Positions 1-5,034 of a stretch of DNA of 5,034 nucleotides are shown piece by piece. The notes beneath the pieces were generated by a model. It searched no databases. It was given only the letters and a program-made list of their open reading frames with translations, and was not told the DNA's origin. Each line of letters starts with the position of its first letter. Within the stretch, counting starts at the first letter, position 1. Source of the stretch: Propionibacteriaceae bacterium UBA4569. Lineage in GTDB: Bacteria > Actinomycetota > Actinomycetes > Propionibacteriales > Propionibacteriaceae. The position numbers were made by a program, and so were the translations under genes. The stretch is from NCBI GenBank assembly GCA_002387005.1, contig DGKN01000013.1, positions 22,365-27,398 on the forward strand. The letters run 5' to 3'.

Positions 1-1
1 C

Positions 2-544
2 CCGGTCGACTCCATCTACAGCCCCGTGCTGAAGGTCACCTACAAGGTCGAGGCCACCCGTGTAGAGCAGCGCACCGACTTCGACAAGCTGATCATCGAC
101 GTCGAGACCAAGCCGGCCATCCGTCCCCGCGACGCCGTCGCGTCGGCCGGACGCACCCTGGTCGAGCTCTTCGGCCTGGCCCGTGAACTGAACCTGGACG
201 CCGAGGGCGTCGAGATCGGCCCGTCGCCGATCGACGAGCAGCTGGCTGCAGACCTGGCCCTCCCGGTGGAGGACCTCAACCTCACCGTTCGTTCGTACAA
301 CTGCCTCAAGCGCGAGGGCATCCACACGGTGGGCGAGCTGGTCTCGCGTTCCGAGCAGGACCTGCTCGACATCCGCAACTTCGGCTCCAAGTCCATCGAC
401 GAGGTCAAGCTGAAGCTGCACGAGATGGGCCTGGCGCTCAAGGACTCGGCTCCCGGTTTCGACCCGCTCAGCGCGGCCGACCGCTACGACGAGGACGACG
501 ACGTTGAGGGCGACGAGGACTTCGCCGAGACCGAGCAGTACTGA
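2..544 (+). CDS. rpoA: DNA-directed RNA polymerase subunit alpha, 3' part (5' end outside window)
   Basis: This is the C-terminal 180 residues of the RNA polymerase alpha subunit, which nucleates assembly of the core enzyme and contacts promoter UP elements and activators. The reading frame is open from base 2, and the residues before the first in-frame GTG (base 26), PVDSIYSP, continue the family sequence, so that GTG is internal. Residues 1 to about 75 are the end of the N-terminal assembly domain ([17 protein letters not shown], then an [12 protein letters not shown] segment). A linker follows, then the C-terminal domain at about 88-146, with [17 protein letters not shown] and a helix-hairpin-helix-like [11 protein letters not shown]. 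Arg97 of this fragment corresponds to the DNA-contacting Arg265 of E. coli. The last 20 or so residues are a strongly acidic tail ([11 protein letters not shown]), an extension common in actinobacterial alpha. rplQ starts 36 bp downstream, the usual order. Identification is certain; only the N-terminal half is missing. Confidence 0.98.
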   Translation, partial: PVDSIYSPVLKVTYKVEATRVEQRTDFDKLIIDVETKPAIRPRDAVASAGRTLVELFGLARELNLDAEGVEIGPSPIDEQLAADLALPVEDLNLTVRSYNCLKREGIHTVGELVSRSEQDLLDIRNFGSKSIDEVKLKLHEMGLALKDSAPGFDPLSAADRYDEDDDVEGDEDFAETEQY

Positions 545-580
545 GCCGCACCCGAACCTGAGAATCTGGAGAACTGAGAA

Positions 581-1183
581 ATGCCTACACCTACCAAGGG
601 TCCCCGTCTGGGCGGCACCCCCACCCACGAGCGGATCATCCTGGGCAACCTGGCCAGCCAGCTGTTCGAGCACGGCCGCATCACCACCACCGAGACGAAG
701 GCCAAGCGCGTCCGTCCCCTGGCGGAGAAGCTCATCAGCAAGGCCAAGCGTGGCGACCTCCACGCCCGTCGCCTGGTGCTGAAGACGATCCACGACCAGT
801 CGGTCGTCCACACCCTGTTCGCCGAGATCGCCCCGGCCATGGCCGAGCGCGAAGGCGGCTACACCCGCATCACCAAGCTGGCTCCCCGCAAGGGCGACAA
901 CGCCCCCATGGCCGTCATCGAGCTGGTGACCGAGGCCGTCGTCAAGAAGCCCGCGCGTTCCAAGGCCGGTGACGCCGCCGCGAGCGACGACATCAAGGCG
1001 CAGATCAACGAGGCCCCCGCGGCCGCGCCGGTCGACGCCGATGCTGCTGCGACCGATGTTGCTGCGACCGATGTTGATGCGAACGAGGCCCCCACGGCCG
1101 ACGCTGCTACCGAGGCCCCCACGGCCGACGCTGCTGCCGAGCCCGCTGGCTCCAGCGATGCCGCCAAGGCTGACGAGGCCTGA
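581..1183 (+). CDS. rplQ: 50S ribosomal protein L17 with long acidic Ala-rich C-terminal extension
   Basis: Large-subunit ribosomal protein L17, 200 aa. The ATG is preceded by a good Shine-Dalgarno (GGAGA at 568-572, 8 nt away), and the protein begins [12 protein letters not shown], the normal L17 start. The conserved core occupies residues 1 to about 118: [19 protein letters not shown], then [16 protein letters not shown], a basic [11 protein letters not shown] stretch, and the end of the fold at [23 protein letters not shown]. coli L17 is about 127 aa, so roughly 75 residues here are extra. This tail is rich in Ala, Asp, Glu, Thr and Pro, contains two sets of in-frame tandem repeats, and looks disordered. 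Tails of this kind occur on L17 of other actinobacteria. The gene is 36 bp downstream of rpoA, presumably in the same operon, and is followed by a terminator hairpin. truA, which often follows rplQ in actinobacteria, is not here. Confidence 0.98.
   Translation: MPTPTKGPRLGGTPTHERIILGNLASQLFEHGRITTTETKAKRVRPLAEKLISKAKRGDLHARRLVLKTIHDQSVVHTLFAEIAPAMAEREGGYTRITKLAPRKGDNAPMAVIELVTEAVVKKPARSKAGDAAASDDIKAQINEAPAAAPVDADAAATDVAATDVDANEAPTADAATEAPTADAAAEPAGSSDAAKADEA
1046..1075 (+). repeat. 15-bp perfect tandem duplication inside rplQ
   Basis: The unit GCTGCGACCGATGTT occurs twice head to tail with no mismatch. It encodes AATDV twice in the L17 tail. Fifteen bases is five codons, so copy-number change would keep the frame. 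Confidence 0.9.
1085..1138 (+). repeat. 27-bp near-perfect tandem duplication inside rplQ
   Basis: Two adjacent 27-bp units begin GAGGCCCCCACGGCC (1085 and 1112). They are identical over the first 24 bases and differ only in the last codon (ACC against GCC), giving EAPTADAAT and EAPTADAAA in the protein. The unit is nine codons, so the duplication is in frame. The near identity suggests a recent duplication. Confidence 0.9.
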
Positions 1184-1200
1184 GTCTCCGCACGACCGCG

Positions 1201-1231
1201 AAGGGCGTCCCACCGCTGGTGGGACGCCCTT
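1201..1231 (+). terminator. Rho-independent-type hairpin after rplQ
   Basis: A perfect 14-bp inverted repeat, AAGGGCGTCCCACC (1201-1214) and GGTGGGACGCCCTT (1218-1231), with a 3-nt GCT spacer, starts 17 bp after the rplQ stop. CGCG at 1197-1200 and 1234-1237 could extend the stem past a 2-nt bulge. There is no run of T after the stem, as is common for actinobacterial terminators. It is placed to end the rpoA-rplQ transcript. Confidence 0.85.
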
Positions 1232-1258
1232 CTCGCGTCCACGGGTAGGCTCGGGCCC
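1221..1258 (+). promoter_or_regulatory. Candidate leaderless promoter of the glycosyltransferase operon
   Basis: TAGGCT at 1246-1251 fits the actinobacterial -10 pattern TAnnnT and ends 7 bp before the ATG at 1259. Transcription would then begin at or next to the start codon, giving a leaderless mRNA. No Shine-Dalgarno is visible before that ATG, which agrees. The -35 side is weak: GGGACG at 1221-1226 is 19 bp upstream and lies in the right arm of the rplQ terminator. The start site itself is inference. Confidence 0.6.
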
Positions 1259-2422
1259 ATGACCCTGCGCATCGCCCAACTGGCCAACTTCGTCGGCCCG
1301 GTCTCAGGCGGCATGAGGGTCGCGATCGATGAGCTGGGCAAGGGCTACCTGGCGAGCGGCCATGAACGGATCCTGGTGATCCCCGGGGAAAAGGACTCCA
1401 CCGAGGAGACCGATGCCGGAATCGTCGTCCGGGTGAAGTCACCCCGCATCACGCGCGACTACCGGATGGTCGCGCAGCCATGGCGCGCGCTGGACGTGCT
1501 GGACCGCTTCCGGCCCACCAGCATCGAGGTCTCCGACAAGTGGACGCTGTCCCCGGCGGCCAGTTGGGCACGTCGTCGCCAGATCGGTTCGGTGCTGTTC
1601 AGTCACGAGCGGCTGGACGACATGCTCTCGATGTGGCTGAAGCGCCAGTTCGGCGTCGAGACGGCTGTGGGCGCGTTGAACCGTCGCCTGTCCAAGACCT
1701 TCGACGCCGTCGTCGTGACCAGCCAGTACGCCGCCGACGAGTTCGCGGGCACCGGTGCCGACCTGCGGCTGGTTCCCCTGGGAGTGGACCTGGCGACCTT
1801 CAACCCCGCCGTCGACACCCGTGCCGACGATGGTTTGCTGCACATCTGCTATGTGGGACGCATGTCGCACGAGAAGAGCCCCCAACTGGGCGTTGCTGCG
1901 GCCGTCGAGCTGCACCGTCGAGGCGTCGACTTCCAGCTCGACATGTACGGCACCGGTCCAGACCTGGAGGCGATGAGGGAGCAGGCGGGGGATGCCCCCG
2001 TGGTCTTCCACGGATTCGTGAAGGGACGCGAGGAGGTGGCCCGGCGCTTCGCCCGCTCCGACATCTCGTTCTCCGTCTGCCCCGCCGAGACCTTCGGGTT
2101 GGCGGTGCTCGAGGCGCTGGCCTGCGGAACGCCTGTGGTCACCTCCAATCGGGGCGGCGCACACGAGCTCGTCGACCCCAGCTGCGGCGAGTTCGGAACG
2201 CCCGACGCGGTGGGCATAGCGGACGCCACCCAACGCCTGATCGAGCGCCTCGGCCCGGATCTGCGCGTCGCCGCCAGAGCACGCGGCGAGCAGTACACGT
2301 GGCAGGCGTCGGTCGACAAGATGTTGGCCATTCACCATGAACTGGCAACCCAGGTCACATACCGTCCGAGCTGGCGTGACAGGATGCGCACCGTCCCCGG
2401 CGAACAGGAGCACACCAGATGA
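1259..2422 (+). CDS. GT4-family (GT-B fold) glycosyltransferase
   Basis: A 387-aa retaining glycosyltransferase of the GT4 type, a family that transfers sugars from nucleotide donors to lipid, glycan or small-molecule acceptors, usually at the inner face of the membrane. The N-terminal Rossmann domain (about 1-180) starts RIAQLANFVGPVSGGMR, where the SGGM loop (16-19) is the usual glycine-rich acceptor-side motif; VTSQYAADEF and VPLGVDLATFNP (about 153-184) lead to the interdomain hinge. The C-terminal donor domain has YVGRMSHEKSP (198-208), whose Arg201 and Lys206 match the phosphate-binding Arg/Lys of the family. The E-x7-E motif is complete (Glu277 and Glu285 in PAETFGLAVLEALACG), followed by GTPVVTSNRGGAHELV. 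No signal peptide or membrane segment is visible. The ATG start is supported by a TAGGCT -10 element 7 bp upstream and no Shine-Dalgarno. The stop overlaps the next start by 4 bp (ATGA). The general resemblance is to mannosyl- or glucosyltransferases of envelope glycolipid synthesis, but donor and acceptor cannot be read from the sequence. Confidence 0.93.
   Translation: MTLRIAQLANFVGPVSGGMRVAIDELGKGYLASGHERILVIPGEKDSTEETDAGIVVRVKSPRITRDYRMVAQPWRALDVLDRFRPTSIEVSDKWTLSPAASWARRRQIGSVLFSHERLDDMLSMWLKRQFGVETAVGALNRRLSKTFDAVVVTSQYAADEFAGTGADLRLVPLGVDLATFNPAVDTRADDGLLHICYVGRMSHEKSPQLGVAAAVELHRRGVDFQLDMYGTGPDLEAMREQAGDAPVVFHGFVKGREEVARRFARSDISFSVCPAETFGLAVLEALACGTPVVTSNRGGAHELVDPSCGEFGTPDAVGIADATQRLIERLGPDLRVAARARGEQYTWQASVDKMLAIHHELATQVTYRPSWRDRMRTVPGEQEHTR
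2405..2410 (+). promoter_or_regulatory. Shine-Dalgarno for the second operon gene
   Basis: CAGGAG lies 8 nt before the ATG at 2419, inside the end of the glycosyltransferase gene. It fixes the start of the downstream gene and supports translational coupling through the ATGA overlap. Confidence 0.75.
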
Positions 2423-3048
2423 GCACATCCCGCAGCAGGAAGACGCGGGTCGCCACGACCGCGGCCGTTGCGGCCGGTGCGCTGCTCCCGGCGGCGTTGG
2501 CAGCGCCCCGCTCGAGCGGTGACGGACTCAGTCTGGACGCGGCGGAACGGCTGTGCCGCGACAGCGGACTGGCTGGCTGGCAGCTGGTGGACTTCGCTGC
2601 CCAGCTGGTCAGCGAGCAGTTCCAGGCGCACTCCCTGTGGCACCTGTGGGAGAACCCGGCGACCGCCATGCGCAACCGTCGCGGCTGGGCTGGGCAGTAC
2701 AACCTTGCCCTTGAGGCCCTCTTGCGCCGCCTTGGTTTCGACACCTTGCTGGTTCATGCATCACGGGTGCGGGGGCTGGGGGCCAATCCCTGGTGGCAGG
2801 CGGGGCACACGTGGGTGCGGGTCGCGATCGACGGCCGCATGCGTGATGTTACGGCGGCCCGCGGCAGAGACGGCGGCCTGGCCACCGTGACCGCGGTCAC
2901 GGAAGTGCGCCCGGTTCATGTGTGGACGCTGCCCAGCGTCACCGCGATGCTGGCGCCGATCAGCGCCTACCAGGCGTGGAAGCACCGAGTGACGCGTGAA
3001 CCCGTCCCGACCTGGATGTACCGCCGGCTGGACCTCACGGACGACTAA
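2419..3048 (+). CDS. Transglutaminase/arylamine N-acetyltransferase-like protein lacking the catalytic cysteine, probably exported or membrane-anchored
   Basis: A 209-aa protein that I do not recognise by name. Residues 1-10 are basic (RSRKTR), and 11-29 are hydrophobic and Ala-rich, ending in ALAA. This looks like a Sec signal peptide or a single N-terminal anchor. The middle resembles the papain-like core shared by arylamine N-acetyltransferases and transglutaminase-like proteins. RRGWAGQYNLALEALLRRLGF (88-107, one residue shortened here as RRGWAGQYNLALEALL) matches the helix that normally carries the nucleophile (NAT pattern RGGWCFExN). GHTWVRVAIDG then RDV (129-144) matches the strand pair with the catalytic His and Asp (His130, Asp143). 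At the Cys position there is Ala91, codon GCT at 2689-2691. The only Cys is Cys46, far upstream. The C-terminal part (about 165-209) is helical and ends PVPTWMYRRL. It is shorter than true NATs (about 270-280 aa). It overlaps the glycosyltransferase gene by 4 bp, so the two are probably made together. The coding call is firm; the fold is a reading of motifs; the function is unknown. Confidence 0.9.
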   Translation: MSTSRSRKTRVATTAAVAAGALLPAALAAPRSSGDGLSLDAAERLCRDSGLAGWQLVDFAAQLVSEQFQAHSLWHLWENPATAMRNRRGWAGQYNLALEALLRRLGFDTLLVHASRVRGLGANPWWQAGHTWVRVAIDGRMRDVTAARGRDGGLATVTAVTEVRPVHVWTLPSVTAMLAPISAYQAWKHRVTREPVPTWMYRRLDLTDD

Positions 3049-3076
3049 GCCACCCTGGGGTCCTGGTCACGGGCGA

Positions 3077-4285
3077 TCAGGCGGCGCCGGCGCAGCCCCA
3101 CGGGCTCAGCCCACGGGAAGCGTAGAGCGCATTTGCAATGGTGATCTGCTGGGCGCGGCTGGCCAGGTCGGCGCGTGCCGCGTACTTGCCGCCACCGGCG
3201 GACAGCCAGGTGCCGCTGTCGAACTGCAGGCCGCCGTAGTAGCCGTTGCCCGTGTTGATCGACCAGTTGCCACCTGATTCGCACTGCGCGATCCGGTCCC
3301 ACATCGCCGAGTTGGCCAGGTTCAGGCCGCTGGTCGAGCCGGTGGAGCTGGAGCCGCTGGACGAGGTCGACGAGCTGGAGCTGCTCGAGGAGCGGGACGA
3401 CGAGGTGGAGGTGCTGGACTTCGAGGAGCTGTTGGACGAGCTGGAGGTGGACTCCTCGACCAAGGTGCCGACCGTGGTGACCTCGGTCACCGGCTGCGTG
3501 GTGACCTTGGTCGAGCGCAGCTTCTTGCTGGTCTGCTTGCCGTCCACCAGCGTCACGGTGTAGGTCTTCGTCGTCGTTCCGTCGACGCCCTTCGTCGTCA
3601 CCTTCTCGGTGCCCTTGACGAGGCTGGAGCTGGTGACCTGCTTCGTCTCGTGCTCGATGGTGCTGGTCTCGGTGACCGTCTTGGTGGTGACGCGCTTGAT
3701 GACGACCTTCAGTCCGTCGGTCAGCTTGGTGCCCACCGCGGGGGTGATGGTGTCGGCGGCGCCGAGCTTGACCTGACGCTCGGCCAGCAGGGCCTTGACG
3801 GTGTCGCTGGTGGAGTCGCTGCTGGCGGTCTTGCCATCGGCAGTGATGGAGACGGTCTTTGGGGTGACGGCGCTGAAGGTCAGGCCCTCGCGTCCAAGGG
3901 CGGTCGAGCGGCTCACCGACAGTCGGGTGTCGGCATCTCGGACGCCGATCTGCGCGAGCGCGTCGTCGACGGTGGTCGCGGTGGTCCAGAAGGTCTTCTT
4001 CGCGCCGTCCACGGTCACCGTGAGCTGACGGCCGTAGCGGACGACGACCTGCTGGCCGTCCGACAGGGTGGACTCGGTGGAGGGGACGACCTGGTCGTGC
4101 TCGCCAACCTCGATGCCAGCCTTGTCGAGCGCGTCCCCGACGGTCGAGCCGAAGGTGTGCACCGTCTTGTCCTGCCCCTCCACCTGGAGGTTCACGGACT
4201 TGTCGGCGTGCGCGACGCCGACTCCTCCGGCCATGACCAGCGCAAGGGCGCCGACGGCGGACGAGATGATGACGGGCTTCTTCAC
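3077..4285 (-). CDS. Resuscitation-promoting factor, RpfB-like (DUF348 x3, G5, Ser-rich linker, Rpf domain)
   Basis: A secreted or surface-bound muralytic protein that cleaves peptidoglycan and promotes growth from dormancy. I place the start at GTG 4285-4283 (402 aa): GAGGAG lies 5 nt upstream and the protein then begins directly with a signal peptide, [21 protein letters not shown], ending AHA (25-27). The open frame reaches an ATG at 4339, but that would put 18 non-signal residues in front. Three DUF348-type repeats follow (about 30-73, 87-130, 142-187), then a G5-like domain (about 197-275) with paired VTTKTVTET and [12 protein letters not shown] strands, then a Ser-rich linker (279-320). 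The C-terminal Rpf domain (about 323-402) has [14 protein letters not shown] with the expected catalytic Glu336, GYYGGLQF, and Cys335 and Cys398 placed for the family disulfide. This order is that of mycobacterial RpfB, though there the partner gene is usually ksgA, not sodA. It is convergent with the preceding gene, 28 bp away. Confidence 0.95.
   Translation of the reverse strand: MKKPVIISSAVGALALVMAGGVGVAHADKSVNLQVEGQDKTVHTFGSTVGDALDKAGIEVGEHDQVVPSTESTLSDGQQVVVRYGRQLTVTVDGAKKTFWTTATTVDDALAQIGVRDADTRLSVSRSTALGREGLTFSAVTPKTVSITADGKTASSDSTSDTVKALLAERQVKLGAADTITPAVGTKLTDGLKVVIKRVTTKTVTETSTIEHETKQVTSSSLVKGTEKVTTKGVDGTTTKTYTVTLVDGKQTSKKLRSTKVTTQPVTEVTTVGTLVEESTSSSSNSSSKSSTSTSSSRSSSSSSSSTSSSGSSSTGSTSGLNLANSAMWDRIAQCESGGNWSINTGNGYYGGLQFDSGTWLSAGGGKYAARADLASRAQQITIANALYASRGLSPWGCAGAA
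3326..3451 (-). repeat. Serine-rich low-complexity linker in the Rpf gene
   Basis: A 42-codon stretch encodes almost only Ser with some Thr, Gly, Lys, Arg and Asn, including a run of eight consecutive serines. It joins the G5 domain to the Rpf catalytic domain. Different Ser codons are mixed (TCC, TCG, AGC), so it is a selected low-complexity protein segment rather than a simple DNA repeat. It probably acts as a flexible spacer across the cell wall and could be a glycosylation target. Confidence 0.85.
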
Positions 4286-4290
4286 GGGCT

Positions 4291-4296
4291 CTCCTC
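4291..4296 (-). promoter_or_regulatory. Shine-Dalgarno that decides the Rpf start
   Basis: On the minus strand GAGGAG ends 5 nt before the GTG at 4285. No comparable site precedes the ATG at 4339, so the GTG is preferred. Confidence 0.7.
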
Positions 4297-4310
4297 GGGT
4301 TGGGCCCCAA

Positions 4311-4339
4311 TTCTTACGCGAACCCTGAGGAAATCCCAA
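4311..4339 (-). promoter_or_regulatory. Weak candidate promoter for the Rpf gene
   Basis: Reading the minus strand, TTGGGA (4339-4334) and TAAGAA (4316-4311) are 17 bp apart and resemble -35 and -10 elements (4 of 6 and 3 of 6 matches to the sigma70 consensus). They would give a leader of about 20 nt before the GTG. TTGACC at 4355-4350 is a better -35 but has no suitable -10 at normal spacing. This is a guess from spacing. Confidence 0.3.
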
Positions 4340-4403
4340 TCGAACACCGGGTCAACAACCCCTGCCTCACGTACTGCCGGTGGTAAACACGGCCCGACAA
4401 GCA

Positions 4404-4435
4404 GGAACGGGCCCCCGCATGCGGGGACCCGTTCC
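4404..4435 (-). terminator. Hairpin terminator downstream of sodA
   Basis: Two 15-base arms, GGAACGGGCCCCCGC (4404-4418) and GCGGGGACCCGTTCC (4421-4435), are complementary at 14 of 15 positions. The inner GCATGC would open to make the loop. The hairpin starts 17 bp past the sodA stop on the minus strand. No long T run follows on that strand. It separates sodA from the Rpf gene, so the latter should have its own promoter. Confidence 0.85.
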
Positions 4436-4452
4436 TTTGGTTGTTCTCAGGT

Positions 4453-5034
4453 TCAGATGAGGCCGTCGGTCTGGGCCTTGGCCTTGGTGAAGCGCTCGGC
4501 GACGTCGTTCCAGTTGACGACATTCCACCAGGCGTCGACGTAGTCGGCCTTCACGTTCTTGTACTGCAGGTAGAAGGCGTGCTCCCACATGTCGAGCTGC
4601 AGCACCGGCACCTGGCCCACCGGCAGGTTGCCCTGCTGGTCGAAGAGCTGCATCACGTTGAGGCGCTTGCCCAAGATGTCCCAGACCAGCATCGACCAGC
4701 CGGAACCCTGGATGGCCTTGGCGTTCTCGTTGAAGTGCTTCTGGAAACCGTCGAATCCGCCGAAGAACTCGTCGATGGCGGCCGAGAGCTCGCCCTCGGG
4801 ACGCTCGGGAGCGCTGCCCTTGGGGGCCATGTTCTTCCAGAAGACGGAGTGGTTGACGTGGCCGCCGAGGTTGAAGGCCAGGTCCTTCTCCAGCTTGTTG
4901 ATGGCGGCGAAGTCACCCTTGTCGCGGGCCTCGGCCATCTTCTCCAGTGCGGTGTTCGCGCCGGCGACGTAGGCGGCATGGTGCTTGTCGTGGTGCAGCT
5001 GCATGATCTCGGCAGCCACGAAGGGCTCGAGCGC
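4453..5034 (-). CDS. sodA: Superoxide dismutase, Mn/Fe family (5' end outside window)
   Basis: Converts superoxide to oxygen and hydrogen peroxide; cytoplasmic, or sometimes found outside the cell in actinobacteria. The frame is open to the window edge: codons before the GTG at 5019 read ALEPF, the conserved ALEP segment, so that GTG is an internal Val and only about a dozen N-terminal residues are missing. Counting from that Val, the four metal ligands are present: His9 (in LHHDKHH), His57 (in GGHVNHSVFW), Asp143 and His147 (in LQLDMWEHAFY). The helical N-terminal domain runs to about 90 and the alpha/beta C-terminal domain ends in NVVNWNDVAERF. Residue 128, in FDQQGN, is Gln. This second-sphere position is His in the M. 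tuberculosis Fe enzyme (YDHQTN) and, as I recall, in the cambialistic Propionibacterium enzyme. Gln there is typical of Mn enzymes, so Mn preference is inferred. A hairpin terminator follows. Confidence 0.97.
   Translation of the reverse strand, partial: ALEPFVAAEIMQLHHDKHHAAYVAGANTALEKMAEARDKGDFAAINKLEKDLAFNLGGHVNHSVFWKNMAPKGSAPERPEGELSAAIDEFFGGFDGFQKHFNENAKAIQGSGWSMLVWDILGKRLNVMQLFDQQGNLPVGQVPVLQLDMWEHAFYLQYKNVKADYVDAWWNVVNWNDVAERFTKAKAQTDGLI

Noticed and set aside
1439..2428. A 329-codon open frame on the minus strand, opposite the glycosyltransferase gene.
   Set aside because: It is antisense to a clearly conserved gene. Its product has no recognisable motif, and long antisense frames are expected at this GC content.
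3092..3108. A small hairpin (AGCCC and GGGCT) and nearby repeated CCCACGGG words just past the convergent gene junction, considered as a terminator for the plus-strand operon.
   Set aside because: The stem is only 5 bp and lies inside the coding end of the Rpf gene, so it is explained by coding sequence and GC content.
3045..4310. A 421-codon minus-strand frame overlapping the Rpf gene.
   Set aside because: It is a frame-shifted reading of the Rpf gene. Its product is an Arg/His/Gln-rich stretch without domains, while the other frame gives a complete Rpf protein.
4285..4339. The upstream ATG at 4339 as the Rpf start.
   Set aside because: It would place 18 extra non-hydrophobic residues before the signal peptide and overlap the likely promoter. 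The GTG at 4285 has a well-spaced GAGGAG.
4286..4403. A possible ydaO-type (c-di-AMP) riboswitch ahead of the Rpf gene, as known for some actinobacterial rpf genes.
   Set aside because: Only about 118 bp lie between the sodA terminator and the start codon, which is short for that riboswitch, and I could not see its conserved segments.
3650..4543. A 297-codon plus-strand open frame across the 5' half of the Rpf gene and the end of sodA.
   Set aside because: It runs antisense through two real genes and the sodA terminator, is Gly/Asp-rich, and has no family signature.

Overview
The window is about 5 kb of high-GC DNA with dense coding, short gaps and little AT-rich sequence. This and the protein sequences point to an actinobacterium. 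The superoxide dismutase at the right edge resembles what I remember of the Propionibacterium freudenreichii (shermanii) enzyme, so a member of the Propionibacteriaceae is my best guess. That placement is inference from memory, not a search result.

Left part (1-1240): the end of a ribosomal-protein operon. It holds the 3' part of rpoA (RNA polymerase alpha, including the whole C-terminal domain), then rplQ (ribosomal protein L17) with a long Ala/Asp/Glu-rich tail built from in-frame tandem repeats. A strong GC-rich hairpin follows the rplQ stop.

Middle (1246-3048): a two-gene plus-strand operon that starts from what looks like a leaderless promoter right beside the rplQ terminator. The first gene is a GT4-type glycosyltransferase. 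The second overlaps it by 4 bp (ATGA) and encodes a probably exported or membrane-anchored protein with similarity to the arylamine N-acetyltransferase/transglutaminase fold. At the expected nucleophile position it has alanine instead of cysteine. This pair is the least ordinary part of the window.

Right part (3077-5034): two minus-strand genes. One is a complete resuscitation-promoting factor (signal peptide, three DUF348 repeats, G5 domain, Ser-rich linker, C-terminal Rpf catalytic domain), convergent with the operon above. The other is the almost complete 3' part of a Mn/Fe superoxide dismutase gene, with a strong hairpin terminator after it. The window ends just inside the sodA 5' end.

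Most of the window is housekeeping or familiar actinobacterial cell-envelope content. I see no CRISPR array, insertion sequence, tRNA, rRNA or phage gene, and no gene-free stretch longer than about 170 bp. I found no convincing evidence of a wholly new system. The best lead is the glycosyltransferase plus apparent pseudoenzyme pair.
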